From an uncultured Bacteroidales bacterium (GTDB lineage: Bacteria; Bacteroidota; Bacteroidia; Bacteroidales; WCHB1-69), in contig CAJODA010000009.1 of NCBI GenBank assembly GCA_905233745.1, positions 1 to 43,864 on the forward strand: a stretch of DNA of 43,864 bases. Direction: 5' to 3'. Positions within the stretch are counted from its first letter, which is position 1, and each line of letters begins with the position of its first letter. Positions 15,558 through 24,566 of the stretch are shown piece by piece. The position numbers and the translations under genes are program-made. Under the pieces are notes generated by a model. It saw only the letters and a list, made by a program, of their open reading frames with translations. It was not told where the DNA came from and ran no database searches.

Positions 15558-17630
15558 TTATTTCTGGATCCGGATACGGGCATCAACGGCGGTCACATAA
15601 CGCGGGTTGCCGAGCAGCGGGTTGAGGTCCATCTCCACGATTTCGGGAGCGGCCTGCACCAATGCGCTCACGCGAGCCACTTGGTCAGCATAGAGGTCGA
15701 TGTTGACGGGTTCCTGGCCGCGCACACCTTGCAGAATTTTGTAACCACGCAATTTCGTGAGCATCTGCTTGGCCTCCTCAGCCGTGATGGGTGCCAGTGC
15801 AGACTGCACGTCCTTGAGCACTTCGATGAAGATACCGCCCAGACCGAAGAAAATCTGGTGACCGAACTTGTCATCGCGGATAGCGCCGATATAGACATCC
15901 GTGCCATCCAGCATCGGGTACATCTCCACTGCGTAAGTTTCGGGGATTACGATGAGGCGGTCGAACTCCTTGGCAACGGTATCCAAATCCTTGACACCCA
16001 GCGTCACACCCCCCACATCGGACTTGTGCAACGGGCCCACGACCTTCATCACCAATGGCACGTCTTTGGAGCATCCGACTTCCTTGGCGAAAGCCAGAGC
16101 ATCCTCTTTTTTGGAAACTTCCACGGACTTCTTGCGGGAAATGCCGGCAGCGTCCAGAAGCTCGTTGTAGTCGGCAATCTCCAGATATCCGCTCTCGCAC
16201 TTGTCGATGGTCTTGCGGATGCGGGCCACGTCAACCTGCGGCAACTCCACATGCTCGGGTTGGGGTTTCGGGGTATTCCACACTTTGACGAGGGCATTGC
16301 CCAACACACATTCTTCAGGGAAGTTGATTCGGCCCTTGGCGATAAAGTCCTCAATCTCCTGCTTCACGTTGATAATGGACGGCAACACAGGGAAGATGGG
16401 TTTCTTGCAAGTCTTCATCTTCTCGTCGAGCAGGTCATAAACCTCTTTGTTGGAGAAAAGGCCCGGCGAGCCGAAGATAACCACGGAGAAGTCGATATCC
16501 GTGTAGTCGTTCTCGACCGTGTCGATGATATAGCCGAGTTGTTCGGCAGTACCGGTGGCGAGGAAGTCGATGGGGTTACCCACAGAGGAGCCGCCGAAGA
16601 GTTTCGCCAGCAAAGCGGGGCTGGCGGGGTGGTCCTTAAGCGGGGGCACTTCCATGCCGCCGTTCGAGAGCACGTCGGTCAGCATCACGGCGGGACCGCC
16701 AGCGTGGGTTATCACGGCACAACGCTTCCCTTTCAGTTCCGGGTGCATGAAGACGGCACAGACGGTGGTGAGTTCCTGGCGGTTGTGACAGCGCACAATG
16801 CCGGCTTTTTGGAAAAGAGCATCGACAGCGGCATCGTTAGTTGCCAGGGCACCGGTGTGCGACGAAGCCGCACGCGAGCCGGCAGCCGAGCCTCCCGACT
16901 TGATGGCCGCAATCTTGCAACCCTTGTTGATGAGGTTGCGGCTATGTTTCAGCAATCGCTGCGGATCGCCGATTTTCTCCATGTAGAGCATGATGACGTG
17001 TGAGGATTTTTCAGGATCGAAGGTCTCGTCCAAATGTTCGAGCACATCTTCGATACCGAGTTGTGCACTGTTACCCACAGCCCACACGCTGTTGAACTTC
17101 AGACCGTTGCTCATACCGTATTCCTTGATGAACACAGCTGTTGCACCGGAACCGGTGATGAAATCAACACCTTTGGGGTCGAGTTTCGGGATTGGCGTGT
17201 CGAAGCAGCCGCTGTAATTGGTATTGAGGAATCCCGTGCAATTGGGGCCGATGAGCGAGCCGCCCACGGCGTTGATGGCATCCACGATGTGCTTCTCAAT
17301 GGCAGCGCCCTCGGCATTCTCCTCAGAGAATCCCGCACTGATGATGATGAAGCCTTGAGTGCCCTTCTGCTGCGTCAGCACGTCCACCGTGTGGGCGCAG
17401 AACTTGGCCGCGATGCAGAGAATGGCGCAATCTACCTGCGGCAACTCCTCCACTTGCTGGTAACACTTGATGCCCTGCACCTCAGTCTCTTTGGGGTTCA
17501 CAGCATAAATTTCGCCCTTGAAGGCACTCTCCAGCAGGTTTTTCAGGGCCTTGCCGCCCGGTTTGTGAATGTCACTTGATGCACCGCATACCACGATGCT
17601 TTTCGGATTGATAAGTTTGGGATTAATCAT
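15558..17630 (-). CDS. Acetate--CoA ligase (ADP-forming), fused alpha-beta
   Basis: Converts acetyl-CoA (or a related acyl-CoA), ADP and phosphate to the acid, CoA and ATP, an energy-conserving step in fermenters. Domains in order: CoA-binding Rossmann domain (about 1-130, VVCGASSDIHKPGGKALKN), a succinyl-CoA-ligase-like domain (about 150-460) with the phosphorylated His at H258 (SSHTGALAT), and an ATP-grasp domain (about 480-690) with LVMKVVGPLHKSDVGGV and FGLGGIFIEVLKD. Alpha and beta parts, which are separate in Pyrococcus, are fused here; 690 aa is normal for the fused form. Convergent with the C10 protease gene, divergent from the hdr genes. Leader about 115 nt. Confidence 0.95.
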   Translation of the reverse strand: MINPKLINPKSIVVCGASSDIHKPGGKALKNLLESAFKGEIYAVNPKETEVQGIKCYQQVEELPQVDCAILCIAAKFCAHTVDVLTQQKGTQGFIIISAGFSEENAEGAAIEKHIVDAINAVGGSLIGPNCTGFLNTNYSGCFDTPIPKLDPKGVDFITGSGATAVFIKEYGMSNGLKFNSVWAVGNSAQLGIEDVLEHLDETFDPEKSSHVIMLYMEKIGDPQRLLKHSRNLINKGCKIAAIKSGGSAAGSRAASSHTGALATNDAAVDALFQKAGIVRCHNRQELTTVCAVFMHPELKGKRCAVITHAGGPAVMLTDVLSNGGMEVPPLKDHPASPALLAKLFGGSSVGNPIDFLATGTAEQLGYIIDTVENDYTDIDFSVVIFGSPGLFSNKEVYDLLDEKMKTCKKPIFPVLPSIINVKQEIEDFIAKGRINFPEECVLGNALVKVWNTPKPQPEHVELPQVDVARIRKTIDKCESGYLEIADYNELLDAAGISRKKSVEVSKKEDALAFAKEVGCSKDVPLVMKVVGPLHKSDVGGVTLGVKDLDTVAKEFDRLIVIPETYAVEMYPMLDGTDVYIGAIRDDKFGHQIFFGLGGIFIEVLKDVQSALAPITAEEAKQMLTKLRGYKILQGVRGQEPVNIDLYADQVARVSALVQAAPEIVEMDLNPLLGNPRYVTAVDARIRIQK

Positions 17631-17752
17631 AATATGGGTTGGTTAAGTTTTTTCAGTTTGCATAGTTGCAGAGAAACAGTGTGCTGCGCCTGCTCAAAAG
17701 TTCGTGAAGTTATCGAGAGAATACGTCTTAGTTCATAGCCATAGAATGGGGT

Positions 17753-17761
17753 GCAAAAATA
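17753..17761 (-). promoter_or_regulatory. Promoter -7 element of the ADP-forming synthetase gene
   Basis: TATTTTTGC on the minus strand, an exact TAnnTTTGC match, 123 bases before the start codon. No clear -33 TTG. Confidence 0.6.
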
Positions 17762-17826
17762 CTAAAAAATAGATTTCCACCATATATACGGTGAAGGGTG
17801 AAGGGTGAAAAAAATGGGGGTGTCAT

Positions 17827-17868
17827 GTATGATTGACGTAGTATGATTAATATTTTTTTTATCTTTGC
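17827..17868 (+). promoter_or_regulatory. Promoter of the hdr/glycogen run with a direct repeat
   Basis: Perfect TATCTTTGC at 17860-17868, 33 bases before the hdrB-like start. Just upstream GTATGATT occurs twice (17827-17834 and 17841-17848), 14 bases apart, where an activator could bind. No TTG at 19 bases. Confidence 0.55.
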
Positions 17869-17901
17869 GGGTTAAAATTTATAACCTACGTATATCAGAC
17901 A

Positions 17902-18957
17902 ATGGAAAAACGCTATTGGAACGAGTATCAGAAGGCAATCGCTGACGACCACTTCTTCTTCGAGCGGAGCTGCATCCGGCAGACCTTCTTCCCCGGCTCG
18001 GAAGCCGCGTTCCTGAACATACTGCGAAACGACTTAGGCAAAGACATTTACGACTCATCCCACCAACATACCTGCACTGGCATCGGCTACCATTCCGATG
18101 TGGTGCCTTTTGAAACCACCATGACCATCGTGGCCCGCCTCTTTTCCCTTATGACCGAAAGGGGATACGAGAATTACGTGCCCTCTTGCGTCACCTCCTT
18201 CGGCGTGATCACCGAGATCATGGAGAAATGGCATGAGAATCCCGCTTTACTGGAACAGGCTCGCGAATACCTGCGCAAGGCGACCGGCCGGGAGTTTAAC
18301 ATACCCAAAAACGTCGTGCACCCCTCCGATATCATCTACAAGTTCCGTTTCGAGTTGAAGGAAAAGATGAAATACCAGCTGGTGAACCGTTTTACAGGCA
18401 AGCCTCTACGCGGTGTGGAACATATCGGCTGCCATTATGCCAAGATTTTCCCCAAGCACGGCATCGGCAACGCGGAGTTCCCCTATGTGCTCGCCGGCAT
18501 GATCGAGGCCTGGGGCGGCGAAGTGGTGGACTATCCCGAACGGCGCCACTGCTGCGGCTTCGGCTTCCGCCAGTACCTCATCCAGGAAAACCGCGGCTAC
18601 TCCGTGGCCAATTCCAAGAAAAAATTTGAGTCCATGGAGCCCTATGAACCTGACTTTATCGTGGCCAACTGTCCTGGATGCACCATGTTTCTTGACAAAT
18701 GGCAATACACCATCGCCGAACTCGAACACAAAACCTATGACAAAGAGGGCTACGGCATCCCGGTGCTCTCCTACGAAGAACTTACCGGTCTGCTGCTTGG
18801 CTACGACCCTTGGGTTCTCGGTCTCCAAATGCACCAAGTCCAATGCGAAAGCCTCCTCAATAAAATCGGCATACAATACGACCCCACCTCCAAATACAAG
18901 GGTGTCTCCGGGAAACTACTTCCCAGTCCCGACAAACCCAATGTGCTTAAGGTGTAA
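17902..18957 (+). CDS. HdrB-like CCG-domain protein
   Basis: Relative of the B subunit of heterodisulfide reductase, whose CCG domains bind special [4Fe-4S] clusters and act on disulfides. The second CCG motif is complete: C177 (GCHYAK), C217-C218 (RHCCGFGFRQ), C257 and C260 (ANCPGCTMF). The first is reduced, with only C58 (HTCTG) and C96 (VPSC) in the expected places, so probably one cluster rather than two. Length 351 aa is somewhat longer than methanogen HdrB. The HdrA-like gene follows after 109 bases; no HdrC gene (ferredoxin-like) lies nearby. Likely a thiol/disulfide or electron-transfer role in energy metabolism, partner unknown. Confidence 0.85.
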   Translation: MEKRYWNEYQKAIADDHFFFERSCIRQTFFPGSEAAFLNILRNDLGKDIYDSSHQHTCTGIGYHSDVVPFETTMTIVARLFSLMTERGYENYVPSCVTSFGVITEIMEKWHENPALLEQAREYLRKATGREFNIPKNVVHPSDIIYKFRFELKEKMKYQLVNRFTGKPLRGVEHIGCHYAKIFPKHGIGNAEFPYVLAGMIEAWGGEVVDYPERRHCCGFGFRQYLIQENRGYSVANSKKKFESMEPYEPDFIVANCPGCTMFLDKWQYTIAELEHKTYDKEGYGIPVLSYEELTGLLLGYDPWVLGLQMHQVQCESLLNKIGIQYDPTSKYKGVSGKLLPSPDKPNVLKV

Positions 18958-19066
18958 AGAAATACTGTTGGCCCACCAAACCAGAAAGACCTACGTTCTG
19001 CATAACAACTCTCAAACCTTACTCTTTCCAACTTCACAAACTTCATAAACCCTAGAAACTAAAACA

Positions 19067-20077
19067 ATGACCAATATTGCAATTATCGGAGCCGGGCCCG
19101 CCGGCATTGAAGCTGCCTCCATATTAGCCCAACATACTCATGTCACCCTCTTTGAGAAAGAGGAGTACACAATGGCTAATATTCACGACAAAGCACTTCT
19201 GTTCCCCGACTTCTCCGCCGCCGAGGACCTGGCCACTGAATTGGACAGCAAATTAGAATCTTCCAACATAGAGTTGCGGTTGGGGACTGCCGTCACGGGA
19301 TTGGATAAAACAGCCGACGGATGGCGCCTGACCGATAGCAAAGGCAACACCCACGATTTCCGTTTCGTGCTGCTGGCCACAGGCTACAACGTGTTCGATG
19401 CGCACCATAAAGAGGAACTGGGTTACGGTATCTATCGCGGAGTCATGACCTCACTGGAACTGGAGAAGATGATCAGGGAGGAGCGCATCATCAACGTGAA
19501 TGGAGACCAGCCGAAGCAGGTCACCTTCTTACAGTGTGTGGGCTCTCGTGACGAAAAATCCGGCAACCACTACTGTTCCAAAATATGCTGCGTCACCGCC
19601 GTGAAGCAAGCCATTGAGGTAAAGAAGTTGTCACCCTCCACTGATGTCTATGTGTTTTACATGGACCTCCGCATGTGGGGGCAGGGATTTGAGGAGATGT
19701 ACCGCCTGTCGCAAGAGAAATATGGCATTAACTTTGTGCGTGGACGCATCTCAGAAGCGGCTTCCACATACGACAACCGCATCCAGATCAAGGCGGAAGA
19801 CACCTTGATGGGCGTGCCTATGAACCTCAACACGGACCTTTTGGTGCTTATGGTGGGAATGTGCGCCTCTGATGGCACCAAACAGCTGTCCAAAGCTGCC
19901 GGCATCGACGGACCATACGGATTTGCCCAAAGCCAGTCGGAACATCTTTCCGACAACCTGACCAGCCAAGGAGGTCTGTTCGTCGCTGGCGCCTGCAAAC
20001 GTCCGATGAGCATAAACGACACCATACAGGACGCACGTGCCGCAGCCGTCACAATATTGAAATCCATACAGGAATAA
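19067..20077 (+). CDS. HdrA-like FAD-dependent protein
   Basis: A short HdrA relative (336 aa). It has an N-terminal FAD-binding GxGxxG motif (IIGAGPAGIEAA, residues 7-17), a second dinucleotide region around LLATGYNVFD, and the HdrA iron-sulfur cysteine set C157, C170, C174 and C175 (LQCVGSRD ... YCSKICCVTAVKQA). The C-terminal GLFVAGACKRPMSINDTI is the usual FAD-contacting end. It lacks the N-terminal and C-terminal ferredoxin domains of methanogen HdrA. Sits between the HdrB-like gene and the glycogen debranching gene (22-base gap). Probably passes electrons to or from the HdrB-like protein; bifurcation cannot be judged from sequence. Confidence 0.85.
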   Translation: MTNIAIIGAGPAGIEAASILAQHTHVTLFEKEEYTMANIHDKALLFPDFSAAEDLATELDSKLESSNIELRLGTAVTGLDKTADGWRLTDSKGNTHDFRFVLLATGYNVFDAHHKEELGYGIYRGVMTSLELEKMIREERIINVNGDQPKQVTFLQCVGSRDEKSGNHYCSKICCVTAVKQAIEVKKLSPSTDVYVFYMDLRMWGQGFEEMYRLSQEKYGINFVRGRISEAASTYDNRIQIKAEDTLMGVPMNLNTDLLVLMVGMCASDGTKQLSKAAGIDGPYGFAQSQSEHLSDNLTSQGGLFVAGACKRPMSINDTIQDARAAAVTILKSIQE

Positions 20078-20099
20078 CAACTGTAAAACATAAAAAGAT

Positions 20100-22037
20100 A
20101 TGAGCTATATAGAATTTGACAAGGAGCAACTCGTCAATCTCAACTTCTCCAAAACCAAAGAGATACTTCGGTGCAGCAAGACAGGTGCATTTGCCACCAC
20201 GACATTGGCCGGACTGAACACCCGGAAGTACCACGGACTCTTCATCGCTCCACAAGACCGCATCAACCAGGAACGACACGTTCTGGTTTCCAACCTGAAT
20301 GAAACCATCATTGTCAACAACATGGATTTCCACCTCAGTCTGAACCAGTACAAAGGCGGTGTCATCAACCCCAAGGGCAACAAATATCTGCAGCATTTCA
20401 CTGCGGACGGAATTCCCACATACCTGTTTCGCGTGGGCAAATTCAACTTCACCAAAGAGATTCTCTTTCTGAAAGACGCAGACCGCTTGATCATCAAATA
20501 CACGATGCTGGACAATTTCGAGTCTGCATCTTTCCAATTCCAGCCCTTGCTGGCGTTCAGAAGCATCCATAGTCTCACACATGCCAATGGCCAAGTCAAC
20601 ACGCAGTTCCAAACTGTAGAAAACGGTGTGGGTTTCTGTCTATATGACAATTATACACCCGTCTATCTGCAGTGTTCTTCGCCTATTGACTACCAGCACC
20701 AGCCCAACTGGTTCCACGACATCGAGTATTCTGAAGAGCTGAATCGCGGATATGACGGTTTGGAAGATCTCTTTTCGCCCGGATTCATGACTGCCGATGT
20801 GAAAGACAAAGAGTTATACATCACAATAGGCACAGAGCCCATAAAGACGGAAGACATTGCAAAGTTATACAAAGAGGATGTCAGCCGCCACACTTCCCGT
20901 TCCTCCTTCTTCAACTGTCTGCAAAACGCCGCTGACCAGTTCATCGTGCAACGTAACGGCAAGACAGAGATCATAGCGGGCTATCCATGGTTCGGGCGCT
21001 GGGGTCGCGACACGTTCATCGCATTGCCGGGACTCACGCTGGCCTTTGGCAAGAATGAGTTGTGCAAAGAGATCATCGACGACATGATTGGGGATCTCAG
21101 CAACGGGCTTTTCCCAAACATCGGTTCCGGGGCCAATGCAGCCTACAACTCCGTGGACGCACCCTTATGGTTTTTCCGTGCGCTGCAGCTTTACGCCGAA
21201 GCCACCCACACAGAGCGCAAGATCTGGAAAGAGTATGGCGACACCATGAAGAAGATACTCTCCGCGTATCGTCATGGCACCCTGAACAACATCCGGATGC
21301 TGGACAATGGGCTTATCTATGCCGGTGGGCCGGGGCTCGCCCTCACCTGGATGGATGCAGTGGTCAATGGCGTACCCGTCACCCCGCGCACCGGGTGCCA
21401 GGTTGAAATCAATGCCCTCTGGTACAACGCCGTGAAGTTCGCTCTGGAGATGGCCCGTCATGGCAAAGACAGCGACTTCATTTACGAATGGGAGCCCATG
21501 GTGCAAGATTTCCCAACCGTATTCAAGGAGACCTTCTGGTCGAAGGAGATGGGCTATCTGGCCGACTACGTGGACGGCAATTACAAGAACTTCCAGATTC
21601 GCCCCAACATGATGATTGCCACTTCGCTGCCCTACTCGCCTATCAGCGAGAAGATCCGCCAGCTCATTCTGAAGCGCACCTGCGAAGAGTTGCTCACCGA
21701 GAAGGGCATCCGTTCCCTGTCACCCAACGATCCCGAGTACAAGGGGCACTATTTCGGCAACCAGGCAGAGCGTGACACGGCATATCATCAGGGCACCTGC
21801 TGGGTATGGCTGTTATTCCCCTTCACCGACGGCTTGCTGGCCGTATACCAGAAATCGGCCATCCCCGTACTGCAGAGGATTCTCTACAAGTTCGACAACT
21901 GTATGAGCAACTATGGCATCTCCACCATTGCAGAGATTGCAGACGGCGATCCTCCGCACAAACCTAACGGCTGCATCTCCCAAGCCTGGAGCGTGGCCGC
22001 TCTACTGTATATGAAATGGCGCATTGAAAGATACTAA
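20100..22037 (+). CDS. Glycogen debranching enzyme (amylo-1,6-glucosidase, GH133)
   Basis: Hydrolyses alpha-1,6 branch stubs in glycogen. The N-terminal beta domain (about 1-250) opens with CSKTGAFATTTLAGLNTRKY and HGLF, characteristic of bacterial/archaeal-type debranching enzymes. The C-terminal (alpha/alpha)6 barrel (about 285-645) has YPWFGRWGRDTFIALPGLTL, GSGANAAYNSVDAPLWFF, LTWMDAVVNG and the late RDTAYHQGTCWVWL, which together hold the acidic catalytic residues. Length 645 aa is typical. It is the first of three glycogen-related genes in a row (gap of 28 bases to the glycosyltransferase). Confidence 0.95.
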   Translation: MSYIEFDKEQLVNLNFSKTKEILRCSKTGAFATTTLAGLNTRKYHGLFIAPQDRINQERHVLVSNLNETIIVNNMDFHLSLNQYKGGVINPKGNKYLQHFTADGIPTYLFRVGKFNFTKEILFLKDADRLIIKYTMLDNFESASFQFQPLLAFRSIHSLTHANGQVNTQFQTVENGVGFCLYDNYTPVYLQCSSPIDYQHQPNWFHDIEYSEELNRGYDGLEDLFSPGFMTADVKDKELYITIGTEPIKTEDIAKLYKEDVSRHTSRSSFFNCLQNAADQFIVQRNGKTEIIAGYPWFGRWGRDTFIALPGLTLAFGKNELCKEIIDDMIGDLSNGLFPNIGSGANAAYNSVDAPLWFFRALQLYAEATHTERKIWKEYGDTMKKILSAYRHGTLNNIRMLDNGLIYAGGPGLALTWMDAVVNGVPVTPRTGCQVEINALWYNAVKFALEMARHGKDSDFIYEWEPMVQDFPTVFKETFWSKEMGYLADYVDGNYKNFQIRPNMMIATSLPYSPISEKIRQLILKRTCEELLTEKGIRSLSPNDPEYKGHYFGNQAERDTAYHQGTCWVWLLFPFTDGLLAVYQKSAIPVLQRILYKFDNCMSNYGISTIAEIADGDPPHKPNGCISQAWSVAALLYMKWRIERY

Positions 22038-22065
22038 CTTTATAACCTTATAATCTAATAACACC

Positions 22066-23352
22066 ATGAAGGTACTCATGTTCGGGTGGGAGTTCCCACC
22101 ACATATTTCAGGAGGTTTGGGCACAGCCTGCTACGGTCTCACCAAAGGGCTGGCGCTCAATGGCGTTGAAGTAACTTTTGTCATGCCCAAAGCATCTGGC
22201 GATGAGGATCAGACCCACACCAGAATTGTAAACGCCAGCGATGTGGAGGTGGACCCGCGCAACGCGGAGTTCTTCAACCGCCAAGATGAGACTTCCTTCA
22301 TACAGGTCAACTCCCAGCTGGTGCCCTATGTCGGGCTTGACGACTACTACAATGTGGTCAACCAGATTGACAGCGGCATTATCTCAGAGAGCGATGATAC
22401 CGTGCGTCGCAAATACATCTTCAACGGCGGATACGGTGACAATCTGATGGAAGAGGTGAACCGCTATGCCGAAATCGCCTCAGAGATTGCACGCAACGAG
22501 GAGTTCGACATCATACATGCGCACGACTGGCTCACCTACCGTGCCGGAATTGCGGCAAAAAGGGTGAGCGGCAAACCGCTGGTGGTTCATATTCACGCAA
22601 CCGAATATGACCGATCCGGCGAGAAAAACCGCAATGAGTTGGTCTATAACATGGAACGGGAGGGCATGTCTGCCGCAGATGCCGTGTGCGCGGTCAGCGA
22701 CCTCACCCGCAACATTGTCATCGAAAAATACGGCATAGACGCCAACAAGGTATATACCCTGCACAACGCCGTGGTGCCCAGCGACAAAAAGATAACCCGG
22801 CAAAAGTTTGTCAAAGAGAAGATCGTCACCTTCCTGGGACGCGTGACCTTCCAAAAGGGTCCTGACTACTTTGTGGAAACCGCCAAGCTCGTATTGGAGA
22901 AAGACCCCAACGTACGATTTGTGCTGGCGGGCGAGGGCGACATGATGCAGCACATCATCACCCGAGTGGCAGAGCTTGGCATCTCCGACCGTTTTCATTT
23001 TACCGGCTTCTTGCGTGGTGATGACATTGACAAGATGTTCGGAATGAGTGACGTGTACGTCATGCCTTCCATCTCGGAGCCTTTCGGCATTTCTCCACTG
23101 GAGGCCATGCGCGCACAGGTACCGGTAGTCATTTCCAAACAATCAGGCGTGGCCGAGGTGCTCCAACACGCCATCAAGGTGGATTTCTGGGACATCAACG
23201 CCACCGCCGACGCCATTTACGGACTGCTTCACTACCCTGCCCTTTCGCATCTGTTCAGCGTAAAAGGCGCCGAAGAGGTGAACAACCTAAAATGGGAAAA
23301 CGTAGCAAAAAAACTGAAAGTCATATACGAAAAAACTTTGCATTATGAATAG
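22066..23352 (+). CDS. Glycosyltransferase, glycogen-synthase-like (GT4/GT5 type)
   Basis: A retaining GT-B enzyme of 428 residues. It starts with the starch/glycogen synthase style MFGWEFPPHISGGLGTACYG, which places the substrate-binding GGLG loop at residues 16-19. The middle has FDIIHAHDWLTYRAG and the C-terminal domain has FLGRVTFQKGPDYFVE and the nucleotide-sugar signature SEPFGISPLEAMRA. It lies between a debranching enzyme and a GH57 enzyme, so it probably makes alpha-1,4-glucan. Its last codons overlap the GH57 start by 8 bases, implying translational coupling. Sequence alone does not settle whether the donor is UDP- or ADP-glucose. Confidence 0.92.
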   Translation: MKVLMFGWEFPPHISGGLGTACYGLTKGLALNGVEVTFVMPKASGDEDQTHTRIVNASDVEVDPRNAEFFNRQDETSFIQVNSQLVPYVGLDDYYNVVNQIDSGIISESDDTVRRKYIFNGGYGDNLMEEVNRYAEIASEIARNEEFDIIHAHDWLTYRAGIAAKRVSGKPLVVHIHATEYDRSGEKNRNELVYNMEREGMSAADAVCAVSDLTRNIVIEKYGIDANKVYTLHNAVVPSDKKITRQKFVKEKIVTFLGRVTFQKGPDYFVETAKLVLEKDPNVRFVLAGEGDMMQHIITRVAELGISDRFHFTGFLRGDDIDKMFGMSDVYVMPSISEPFGISPLEAMRAQVPVVISKQSGVAEVLQHAIKVDFWDINATADAIYGLLHYPALSHLFSVKGAEEVNNLKWENVAKKLKVIYEKTLHYE

Positions 23353-24532
23353 GATATGCTTCCACTTCCAAATCAGCCAGCCCTATAGATTAAGGACTTA
23401 CAGATTCTTTGACATCAATCAGAATCACGATTATTTTGATGATTACCAGAATCAATATCTAACCCGCCGTTTGGCCGAGCGCTGCTATTTACCGGCCAAC
23501 AAAATGATGTTAGATCTCATTCGGCAGTTTCCTGGCAAATTCAAGCTCAGTTTCAGCATTTCCGGCAGTTCCATCATGCTGTTCAAGAACTACTGTCCTG
23601 AAGTGATAGAGAGCTTCAAGGAGTTGGTGGCCACTGGCTGTGTGGAGATTACCGGGAACACCTACACGCACAGCATTGCCTCCTTATATGGTAAAGAGGC
23701 TTTCATGGAACAAGTGCGGCTGCAGGAGATGTTGTTGGAGGAGACATTCGGCGTAAGGCCCGTGTCATTCTGCAACACCGAAGTCATCTATTCCGACGAA
23801 ATAGGCGAGTGGCTGGGCGACGCCGGTTACCGCGTAGTCCTCACCGAAGGAGCACGCCACATATTGGGATGGAAGAGCCCGTTCTATCTGTATTGCAACC
23901 CTTACCAAACAGACGTGCGCCTGCTCCTGCGCTCGTACCGTCTGTGCGACGACATCACCCTACGGTTTAACGACCACAGCTGGGACCAGTACCCGCTGAC
24001 GGCAGATAAGTTCATCCACTTCCTGAATAACAGCAACTCTGGCGCAGAAGCCCCACTCATCAACCTGTTCTGGGACTATGAGACCATTGGTGAACACTAC
24101 ACTGAGGACACCGGTATTTTTGATTTCTTCCGCGCACTCGTAGCCCAACTGGCCGTCACCCAGGACTACTGTTTCATCACTCCGATGGAGGTGTTGAAGA
24201 TGGATCTGCCCACCTCCACCATGCACGCGCCATGGCCCATTTCGTGCTCCGGAGAAGAAAAGGACACCCACGAATGGATTGGCAACGAGCTGCAACAAGA
24301 AGCTTTCAGCCAACTGTTCAAGCTACAGGATCTGTATAAAAACTCCACCAATCAGGAAGCCAAACTCTGCTGGCTTCGCCTGCAAGGCGCCGATCATTTC
24401 AACTTCATGAGTTCCAAATGGTTCGGACACCGTTTTGTAAAACGCAACTTTGAGGTCTATTCTTCCCCCTATCAAGCGTTCATCAACTATATGAACGTAC
24501 TTAATGATGTTAAACTGCAATTAGAAGACTAG
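23345..24532 (+). CDS. GH57 family alpha-glucan enzyme
   Basis: A (beta/alpha)7-barrel glycoside hydrolase, usually an alpha-amylase or 4-alpha-glucanotransferase. The GH57 blocks are present: CFHFQISQPYRLR in place of HxHQP (residues 5-17), nucleophile E146 in SFCNTEVIYS, and the acid D244 in LFWDYETIGEHY. Length 395 aa is at the short end of the family. Its ATG overlaps the end of the glycosyltransferase gene. It is the last gene of the run; the next gene is convergent 34 bases away, with no clear terminator between. The three-gene order (debranching enzyme, glycosyltransferase, GH57) is common in Bacteroidales. Confidence 0.93.
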   Translation: MNRICFHFQISQPYRLRTYRFFDINQNHDYFDDYQNQYLTRRLAERCYLPANKMMLDLIRQFPGKFKLSFSISGSSIMLFKNYCPEVIESFKELVATGCVEITGNTYTHSIASLYGKEAFMEQVRLQEMLLEETFGVRPVSFCNTEVIYSDEIGEWLGDAGYRVVLTEGARHILGWKSPFYLYCNPYQTDVRLLLRSYRLCDDITLRFNDHSWDQYPLTADKFIHFLNNSNSGAEAPLINLFWDYETIGEHYTEDTGIFDFFRALVAQLAVTQDYCFITPMEVLKMDLPTSTMHAPWPISCSGEEKDTHEWIGNELQQEAFSQLFKLQDLYKNSTNQEAKLCWLRLQGADHFNFMSSKWFGHRFVKRNFEVYSSPYQAFINYMNVLNDVKLQLED

Positions 24533-24566
24533 AGACTTGAGACTTACATGGCAGGTCATAGTCCAT

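Noticed and set aside
15681-17003. A 440-codon open frame on the plus strand across the synthetase gene
   Set aside because: It lies antisense to a gene with clear CoA-ligase domains and has a composition (many His, Val, Asp, Gly) typical of antisense translation of a GC-rich gene.
18958-19066. A missing HdrC gene in the gap between the hdr genes
   Set aside because: The 109 bases hold no open frame and no Cys-rich motif on either strand.
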